A stretch of 64,000 bases of DNA, taken from assembly GCF_014773275.1 (NCBI RefSeq), contig NZ_JACWMW010000008.1:1-64000 (forward strand), read 5' to 3'. Shown here one piece after another: positions 57,687 to 64,000 of the stretch (position 1 is the stretch's first letter; each line of letters begins with the position of its first letter). Below the pieces are notes generated by a model. It did no database searches. It saw nothing but the letters and a program-made list of their open reading frames with translations, and was not told where the DNA came from. The stretch comes from Mucilaginibacter rigui. GTDB taxonomy: Bacteria; Bacteroidota; Bacteroidia; Sphingobacteriales; Sphingobacteriaceae. A program made the position numbers and the translations under genes.

Positions 57687-59519
57687 TTAAACAGTAGCTA
57701 TCAGGTTTTGGATCTTTTCCATCAGTTCATCCGGTTTAAACGGCTTGGCAACATAATCATTCATACCGGCATTGGTCACCTGGTCGCGAATATCAAATAA
57801 AGCAGATGCCGTTAAAGCAATGATAGGGATATTAGATTTAGCCGGGTCAGTCATTCTCCGTATCTCCATCGAGGCGTCAAACCCATTCATCACCGGCATT
57901 TGCAGGTCCATCAAAATAATATCAAAATTACCGTACTGCACAATCTCCACCGCGCGTTCGCCATTTTCGGCTATGGTTGGTACAATCTTCCATTTAGAGA
58001 ATAGTTTTTTCATCAGCATCACGTTAACCGGGTTATCCTCGGCTATTAAAACACGCAGGCTGCTGCCCGGGTCTTCAATTTCGGCTAAAACCGGTTGCAG
58101 CTCCTCGTTATTATTTCGTTGCTGCTGAGGTATTGCTAAACGTTCTTTTGGCTGTGCAATAACTTCGGTAGATACCGGAAACTCCATATTAAAAGAAAAC
58201 TCCGATCCTGCACCAACGTTACTACTCACATACATCTGGATAGATTGCAATTCCAACAGGCGTTTAACAATGGCCAATCCCAAACCTGTACCCCCATACT
58301 GTCGGGTTGTGGTGATAGATTCCTGAGTAAAAGGCTCAAAAATGGTTTCGAGGTTTTCCTTTTTAATACCTATACCGGTATCCTTTACAGAAAAGCCCAC
58401 CGTAATGTTATTATGGCGGTCTTCTAAACAAGTTACCCTTACCCACACGCTGCCTTCCGATGTAAATTTTATAGCGTTGCTAACCAGGTTAAATATGATC
58501 TGTGTAAGGCGGGTTGGGTCGCCAAATATTACTTTCCTTCTAAGCGTACTATCAATATCCAGTTTAAACAACAGACCTTTTTCTTCAGCTTTGATGATTT
58601 GCCCGCCGCAAATATTTTGCATCAGGTCAACCAGGTTAAATTTTATCTTTTCGAACACCACCTTACCTGATTCTATCTTATTAAAATCAAGCACATCATT
58701 TACAATGGCCAGCAGGTTGTTGGCCGAAAACTTCAATATCTCCAGGTTCTCACTCTGATCCTGCCGGGGGTTGTTCATCAACAGCAGGTTACTCATCCCG
58801 ATAACCGCGTTTAAAGGCGTACGGATCTCATGCGACATGGTAGATAAAAATTCCGACTGTACCTGCGATGATTTTTCGGCTTTTTCTATAGCACGCTCAA
58901 ATTTGATGTTTAGCGCAGCCTGCTCTTCGCCGTTATCTTTAAGCTGTTTGATGTTCTTTAAAAACGCGCTGTAAAAGTGGCTATGGATAAATATAATGAG
59001 TATAAAATTGGCAAATACAGCTATAATAGTGGTTGACTCATCTGCCTTTTCAGGCTTAAAATCAATAAAGTAATTATGGTCATACTGCATCACCATAAAT
59101 ATTAAAACAGGCAGTAAATTTAGCAACGAGTAAAACATGCCCCAGTTTTGCCCAAGCATATAAAAGCTAAATACAATTACCAGTATTATAAGTTGTATGG
59201 TAATAATATTTACGTCTTGTAGTATAACAAAAACAGTTGCCATATTTACCATGGTGCCAACTACCAGCAGCAAATGCGATATGGTATGCCAGTGCGGTTT
59301 ATAGGTAAGATATTTAAACAGCGCCAGTACTGCTGCTAATGCAATGGTGGCAGTACTGGTCATAACGCGCAGGTTTTGCAGGTAAACGCTTAAAAACAAA
59401 GCGCATAAACCAACAGCTGCAAGTAATAAACCATAATATAGCAAACGGATGCGTGCCTGGTCAAGAATTGACAGTTCGCGCCTGAGTATTTTATTAATCG
59501 AAAAATTAAAAAAATTCAC
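57687..59519 (-). CDS. Membrane hybrid histidine kinase with receiver domain
   Basis: This 610-residue protein has about six transmembrane segments in residues 25-190. A short coiled coil leads to the HisKA domain with H230 in STMSHEIRTPLNAVIGM. The ATPase domain has NLVSNAIKFTSEG, DTGIGIKKENL and GTGLGLAIVKRL. A receiver domain from about 485 has the phosphoacceptor D538 in ILMDLQMPVMNG and a Lys in YVAKPFKPDEL. No extracellular sensor domain is present. No HPt or output gene is adjacent. It converges with the HsdR-N gene. Confidence 0.93.
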   Translation of the reverse strand: MNFFNFSINKILRRELSILDQARIRLLYYGLLLAAVGLCALFLSVYLQNLRVMTSTATIALAAVLALFKYLTYKPHWHTISHLLLVVGTMVNMATVFVILQDVNIITIQLIILVIVFSFYMLGQNWGMFYSLLNLLPVLIFMVMQYDHNYFIDFKPEKADESTTIIAVFANFILIIFIHSHFYSAFLKNIKQLKDNGEEQAALNIKFERAIEKAEKSSQVQSEFLSTMSHEIRTPLNAVIGMSNLLLMNNPRQDQSENLEILKFSANNLLAIVNDVLDFNKIESGKVVFEKIKFNLVDLMQNICGGQIIKAEEKGLLFKLDIDSTLRRKVIFGDPTRLTQIIFNLVSNAIKFTSEGSVWVRVTCLEDRHNNITVGFSVKDTGIGIKKENLETIFEPFTQESITTTRQYGGTGLGLAIVKRLLELQSIQMYVSSNVGAGSEFSFNMEFPVSTEVIAQPKERLAIPQQQRNNNEELQPVLAEIEDPGSSLRVLIAEDNPVNVMLMKKLFSKWKIVPTIAENGERAVEIVQYGNFDIILMDLQMPVMNGFDASMEIRRMTDPAKSNIPIIALTASALFDIRDQVTNAGMNDYVAKPFKPDELMEKIQNLIATV

Positions 59520-59626
59520 TTGTTTGCGTGCCGGTATTAATATTAGGTAAATTAAATAATAATAAACAGTGGTATAATATACACAATATGTTACTATTTG
59601 ATTATAAATACCCCAACATTATACAA

Positions 59627-62266
59627 TTAGCCTGCCAACCCGCGCAAATTATCTTCAACTATCTTTAAACGGGCTTCTGCATCAGCCTTCTTTTTCAATT
59701 CGTTCTCTATTATCTCGGGCTTGGCATTTGCCATAAAGCGTTCGTTCCCTAATTTAGCGTTTACCGATTTTAAGAAACCTATCAAATAATCGCGTTCTTT
59801 TTCAAGGCGCTCCCGCTCTGCAATAACATCAATTTCTATGTTAAGCGATACAAAAAACTCGTCAGTACCCGCAATAAAGCTGTTTGCGCCGGTTATAGCA
59901 TCATTAACTTTAGTCAATTCGGTAACATTACCCAGTTGTTTTATAATGGGCTCGTACAGGTTATAATCAATAGTCGAATTTGCTTTTACCGCCAGCGGCA
60001 ACGCCTCTTTTGGCGACAACTGGTTACTGTTGCGCGTGTTACGAATTTGTGTTACCACTTGCTGAACTATCTCGATCTCGGCAACAAGCTGGGTATTTAT
60101 TTTCCCGATAGCTGGCAATTGTGCAACAATGCAACAATCTAATTCGGTACGCGTACCAAATAATTCGTCGTGCCAAAGCTCCTCAGTAAGGAACGGCATA
60201 TACGGGTGCAGTACTTTTAAAATATCCTCAAAAAATGAAACAGTAGCGTTAAAAGTTTCGGCATCTATCTTTTGCTTTTCAACCCCTTGCTGATAGGCAG
60301 GTTTTACCATCTCCAGGTACCATGCACAAAAATCGTCCCATACCAGTTTGTAGGTGGTCATTAACGCTTCAGATAGGCGGTATTGGGCAAAGTCGCTGTC
60401 AATCTCAACCAAGGCCTGGCTAAAGCGGCTTGCAAACCACTCAATAGCTACTCCATTTTTGGGGGCGATGCTCTCATCAATTTCCCAGCCTTTTACCAGT
60501 TTAAAGGCGTTCCATATTTTATTGGCGAAACCGCTTCCCTGTTCACAGTATTTTTCGTCGAACATCAGATCGTTCCCCGCAGGCGAGCAAAGCAGCATAC
60601 CTACACGTACCCCATCCGCACCGTATTTTGCGATCAGGTCAAGCGGATCGGGCGAATTACCTAACGATTTCGACATTTTACGGCCAAGCTTATCCCTAAC
60701 AATACCGGTAAGGTAAACGTTGGTGAACGGCTTAGTCTCGCGCAGCTCATGCCCTGCCATGATCATCCTGGCCACCCAGAAGAACAAGATCTCGGGCGCG
60801 GTTACCAGGTCATTTGTGGGGTAGTAATAGTTTATTTCGGCATTATCAGGGTTACGCACACCGTCAAAAACCGATATTGGCCACAGGCCCGATGAGAACC
60901 AGGTATCCAGTACGTCCTCGTCCTGGGTAAGCTGGTCTATGGTTAGCGATGCATCAATTTTATGTGCCTCGGCTAATGCTTCTTCTTTTGTTTTGGCCAC
61001 TACAAATTCACCGTTTGGCAGGTAGTACGCCGGGATCTGCTGGCCCCACCAAAGCTGGCGGCTAATGTTCCAGTCCCTCACGTTCTCCATCCAGTGGCGG
61101 TAGGTGTTAATGAATTTTTCGGGGATCAATTTTACATCTCCATTCAACACATACGCTAAAGCAGGCTTTGCCAGCTCAGGCATTTTGCAAAACCATTGCA
61201 TAGATAGCTTTGGTTCGATAGCCGCATTAGTACGTTCGCTATAGCCTATCTGCGAGGTATAATCCTCCGTTTTTTCGAGCGCACCGGCTTCTTCTAAAAG
61301 CACTGCAATTTTTTTACGGGCAATGAAACGATCTTCACCAACCAATATTTGCGCTTTCTCGTTCAGCGTGGCATCATCATTTAATATATCGATGATTGGA
61401 AGCTTATGTTTTTGGCCAAGCTCGTAGTCGTTCAGATCATGCGCCGGGGTAACTTTTAAACAGCCGGTACCAAAATCCATGGTTACGTACTCATCCAGTA
61501 TCACCGGGATCTCGCGGTTTATCAGCGGGATAAAAACCGATTTACCATGCAGGTGCGTATAACGCTCGTCATTAGGGTTTATACAGATAGCGGCATCAGC
61601 CATAATGGTTTCAGGCCTTGTCGTCGCGATGGTTAGGTGACTATTTTCGCCCGCTACCTTATAATTTATGTAATAAAGTTTCTGATTAACTTCTTTACGG
61701 TTAACCTCTTCGTCGCTAACCGCGGTTTTACTTTGCGGGTCCCAGTTTACCATGCGTACGCCACGGTAGATCCAGCCTTTTTTATGCAGATGAACAAAGT
61801 AATCTATAACAGATTCGCTCATGCCCTCGTCCATAGTAAATTTTGTACGCTCCCAATCACATGAGGCGCCGAGCTTTTTTAATTGCTCCAGGATAATACC
61901 GCCGTATTTTTCTTTCCACTCCCAGGCGTAGCTTAAAAACTCTTCGCGGGTAAGGTCTTTTTTATTGATACCGCGCTCTTTAAGCATGGCCACAACCTTT
62001 GCTTCGGTGGCTATGCTGGCGTGGTCTGTACCCGGCACCCAGCAGGCATTTTTGCCTTTCATACGGGCGCGGCGTATCAGTACATCCTGTATGGTATTGT
62101 TAAGCATATGGCCCATGTGCAGCACACCTGTTACGTTTGGCGGAGGGATAACGATAGTGTAAGGTTCACGATGGTCAGGTACTGATCTGAAAAAGTTGTG
62201 TTGTAACCAGTAACTGTACCATTTTTCTTCGGCTGCAGTGGGCGAATAGGTTTTTGCAATACTCAT
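59627..62266 (-). CDS. valS: Valine--tRNA ligase
   Basis: This class I synthetase of 879 residues is counted from the ATG at 62266; a TTG three codons earlier is less likely. The HIGH motif is H50-M-G-H in TGVLHMGHML and the KMSKS motif is at 530-534 (GRKMSKSLGNSPDPLDLI). The editing domain includes TIATTRPETIMADAAICINP. The anticodon-binding domain and a C-terminal coiled coil (ERERLEKERDYLIGFLKSVNAKL) complete the chain, which ends ...DNLRGLAG. It charges tRNA-Val. The length is normal for the family. Confidence 0.97.
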   Translation of the reverse strand: MSIAKTYSPTAAEEKWYSYWLQHNFFRSVPDHREPYTIVIPPPNVTGVLHMGHMLNNTIQDVLIRRARMKGKNACWVPGTDHASIATEAKVVAMLKERGINKKDLTREEFLSYAWEWKEKYGGIILEQLKKLGASCDWERTKFTMDEGMSESVIDYFVHLHKKGWIYRGVRMVNWDPQSKTAVSDEEVNRKEVNQKLYYINYKVAGENSHLTIATTRPETIMADAAICINPNDERYTHLHGKSVFIPLINREIPVILDEYVTMDFGTGCLKVTPAHDLNDYELGQKHKLPIIDILNDDATLNEKAQILVGEDRFIARKKIAVLLEEAGALEKTEDYTSQIGYSERTNAAIEPKLSMQWFCKMPELAKPALAYVLNGDVKLIPEKFINTYRHWMENVRDWNISRQLWWGQQIPAYYLPNGEFVVAKTKEEALAEAHKIDASLTIDQLTQDEDVLDTWFSSGLWPISVFDGVRNPDNAEINYYYPTNDLVTAPEILFFWVARMIMAGHELRETKPFTNVYLTGIVRDKLGRKMSKSLGNSPDPLDLIAKYGADGVRVGMLLCSPAGNDLMFDEKYCEQGSGFANKIWNAFKLVKGWEIDESIAPKNGVAIEWFASRFSQALVEIDSDFAQYRLSEALMTTYKLVWDDFCAWYLEMVKPAYQQGVEKQKIDAETFNATVSFFEDILKVLHPYMPFLTEELWHDELFGTRTELDCCIVAQLPAIGKINTQLVAEIEIVQQVVTQIRNTRNSNQLSPKEALPLAVKANSTIDYNLYEPIIKQLGNVTELTKVNDAITGANSFIAGTDEFFVSLNIEIDVIAERERLEKERDYLIGFLKSVNAKLGNERFMANAKPEIIENELKKKADAEARLKIVEDNLRGLAG

Positions 62267-62327
62267 AGCCTGCAAAAATAACTATTTGGCGCTAATATTC
62301 TCACGCAAAGACGCAGAGACACAAATT

Positions 62328-62457
62328 TACTCACCCGATCATCGCTTCGCTTCACCACCCTCTCTTCGCTGCGCGCAAAGAGGGTTTTGCTTTTTCTTTC
62401 CTCACCCTCTCTGCTGCGCAAAGAGGGTCGCACACGAAGTGCTGCGGGGTGAGTCAA
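62328..62457. repeat. Family F palindromic element, third copy
   Basis: ACTCACCCGATC...GCTTCG at the left and GTGCTGCGGGGTGAGT at the right pair as in the tandem copies at 20731-21032. The inner hairpins are built on GCTGCGCGCAAAGAGGG and CTCTGCTGCGCAAAGAGGG. The 126-codon frame across it is not a gene. From 62458 to 62735 (278 bp, AT-rich) I see no supported gene or RNA. Confidence 0.8.
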
Positions 62458-62735
62458 CTAATGAAGCGACATATATAACTAAACGTTTATATGGAACAAT
62501 TATAAATTACAGCATGCTAAATATTAGCAACAATAATTTTACATATAGCCGTTTATATATTATAAATAATGCACCGAAGATGAAAACAATACCTGCAAAT
62601 CGTTTTTTGGCCGCTTTTATCAGATTATCGAAGTTATCTGTTGTGATCAACTGGTTCAACAAATAGAGTTGCCCCTACTTATTATTTGCTACACGGCAGA
62701 TAAAAAATTACCTTGATCTTTTTACTGACTAAATC

Positions 62736-64000
62736 ATGAAATTAAAGTTCACCAACTTAATGCTGATGGGTGCGTTGTGCCTGTCGGCTACCGCTTTTGC
62801 CGCCAATGGCGACAAACCCGTTAAAGGGAAAACCCAAAGCAAAACCACAAACGATCCGCCCCGTAAATTCATCGACCCGGCCAATATGGACCTGTCTGTA
62901 AAACCCGGCGACGATTTTTTTGACTATGCCAATGGTAACTGGATAAAACAGAACGCCATACCGGCAAAAGAAACCCGCTGGGGCAGTTTCAACATCCTGA
63001 GGCAGGATAACACCAACCGCCTGTTAGGTTTACTTAACGAAGTAAGTAAAACGCCCGGCCAGCCAAAAGGCAGCCTTAAACAACGTGTTGGCGACCTTTA
63101 TGCCAGCGGTATGGATAGCCTTGCAATCGAGAAGAAAGGTTACAGCCCAATAACAGCCGACCTGGCACGCATCAATAATATAACTGACCTGAACGGTATT
63201 GTTAACGAACTGATTTACGAACGCGTAAACGGCATCGGCAGCCCACTGTTTGGTTTTGGCGTAGGCCAGGACGATAAAAATGTAGAAAAATACATTGTAA
63301 GCCTTAGGCAAGGCGGTACCAGTTTGCCTGACAGGGACAACTATTTAAAAGAAGACGCCCGTTCAAAAAAGATCCAGGATGCATTAAGAACTTATATTAC
63401 TACCCTGTTTACCCTCACCGGCACCAATGCCGATGAAGCGGCTAAAAACGCGGCAGTGATCTTTGACCTGGAGAAATCACTGGCTAAATCGCAACTGAGC
63501 CGTGTTGCGCAACGCGACCCGAATGTTACCTATAACAAGTTCTCGATAGCCGATTTCGCCAAAACCACACCACATTTAAACTGGGTAAAGCTGCTACCCA
63601 TGTTAAAAGTTACCGGGCAGGACACCATTATTGTGGGCCAGCCAGCCTTTTTTAAAGATGCTGATGCTTTATTAGCCTCTGCCCCGGTTAACGATTGGAA
63701 AACATATTTGAAGTGGAATATACTGCGTGGTTCGGCTGGTTCGTTAAGCTCGCCGTTTGTGAATGCAAGTTTTGCATACAGCAGTGCGTTAAGCGGCCAA
63801 AAAACACAAACCCCGCGTAACGAACGCATGAGCGGCCTTGTTGATGGTAGCATTGGCGAACTGTTAGGCCAGCTTTACGTAGAAAAATATTTTACCCCGG
63901 CCGCCAAAAAATACATGGTAGACCTGGTGAACAACCTTAAAGGTACCCTTGGCGACCGCATAAAACGCCTTGATTGGATGAGCGAGGAAACTAAAGCCCG
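62736..64000 (+). CDS. M13 (neprilysin-like) metallopeptidase, N-terminal part, cut by window edge
   Basis: The frame is open from ATG 62736 to the window end (421 codons seen). A signal peptide (MKLKFTNLMLMGALCLSATAFA) is followed by the Peptidase_M13_N domain: DPANMDLSVKPGDDFFDYANGNWIKQ, then SFNILRQDNTNRLLGLL, LPDRDNYLKED and the helical region up to IKRLDWMSEETKAR. That last segment precedes the catalytic domain, so the HExxH zinc site lies outside the window. Family members are secreted endopeptidases or act in the periplasm. Confidence 0.93.
   Translation, partial: MKLKFTNLMLMGALCLSATAFAANGDKPVKGKTQSKTTNDPPRKFIDPANMDLSVKPGDDFFDYANGNWIKQNAIPAKETRWGSFNILRQDNTNRLLGLLNEVSKTPGQPKGSLKQRVGDLYASGMDSLAIEKKGYSPITADLARINNITDLNGIVNELIYERVNGIGSPLFGFGVGQDDKNVEKYIVSLRQGGTSLPDRDNYLKEDARSKKIQDALRTYITTLFTLTGTNADEAAKNAAVIFDLEKSLAKSQLSRVAQRDPNVTYNKFSIADFAKTTPHLNWVKLLPMLKVTGQDTIIVGQPAFFKDADALLASAPVNDWKTYLKWNILRGSAGSLSSPFVNASFAYSSALSGQKTQTPRNERMSGLVDGSIGELLGQLYVEKYFTPAAKKYMVDLVNNLKGTLGDRIKRLDWMSEETKA

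Noticed and set aside
62286..62666. 126-residue frame upstream of the M13 peptidase
   Set aside because: It starts in the valS leader and crosses the family F element; no domain or conservation is visible.

Overview
The window looks like chromosomal DNA of a Bacteroidota member, most likely a Sphingobacteriaceae bacterium of the Mucilaginibacter type. This rests on the TAnnTTTG-type promoter boxes, a fused GldF-GldG with GldA, a TamL-type outer-membrane lipoprotein, a DUF5103/T9SS Plug-like protein, DUF4397 lipoproteins, LytS/LytTR and hybrid two-component proteins, and a 58-residue basic protein next to tRNA-Cys. Genus placement is inference. Most genes are ordinary core or envelope genes.

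Layout. 1-5.1 kb: a possible integrase tail at the edge, a seven-unit 54/55-bp tandem array, a methyltransferase, a zinc phospholipase C/P1-nuclease-like protein, a DedA protein and two DUF4397 lipoproteins. 5.3-12.1 kb: dnaN, gldFG fusion, an OmpA-like barrel, gldA, glyS. 12.2-16.5 kb: a TPR histidine kinase, an AI-2E family permease, and a frameshifted REP-associated transposase (RAYT) between two direct copies of a large palindrome. 16.6-23.5 kb: an M16 peptidase pair, DUF4230, OsmC, an old yellow enzyme and a cation/proton antiporter. 23.5-28.1 kb: a zinc-ribbon protein, a tail-less SSB, an SDR, an aromatic amino acid hydroxylase and a flippase-like protein. 28.3-35.2 kb: aguB-aguA (agmatine to putrescine), a second intact RAYT inside GTAG-type REP palindromes, then a LiaF-like/DUF4288/LytS/LytTR operon and an L,D-transpeptidase. 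35.4-40.4 kb: homogentisate catabolism (flavin reductase, FAH hydrolase, HmgA, HPPD), which with the hydroxylase gives a Phe/Tyr degradation route; maleylacetoacetate isomerase is not in the window. 40.5-53.6 kb: TspO, TamL, an rRNA/tRNA methyltransferase, tRNA-Cys, an IS200-like transposase with a third palindrome family, pyrD, a SGNH hydrolase, an ABC-F ATPase, an aspartyl protease and the Plug-like protein. 53.6-64 kb: a thioesterase, an EVE protein, an orphan PAS/DHp sensor, holA, a lone HsdR-N domain protein, a hybrid kinase, valS and the start of an M13 peptidase.

The most distinctive feature is the intergenic space. At least seven families of imperfect palindromes are scattered through it, and three different HUH/Y1 transposase genes (15.7, 30.6 and 45.8 kb) each lie beside a different palindrome family. 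This looks like three co-resident REP/transposase systems at different stages (decayed, apparently intact, minimal). I see no CRISPR array, no prophage and no convincing defence island.
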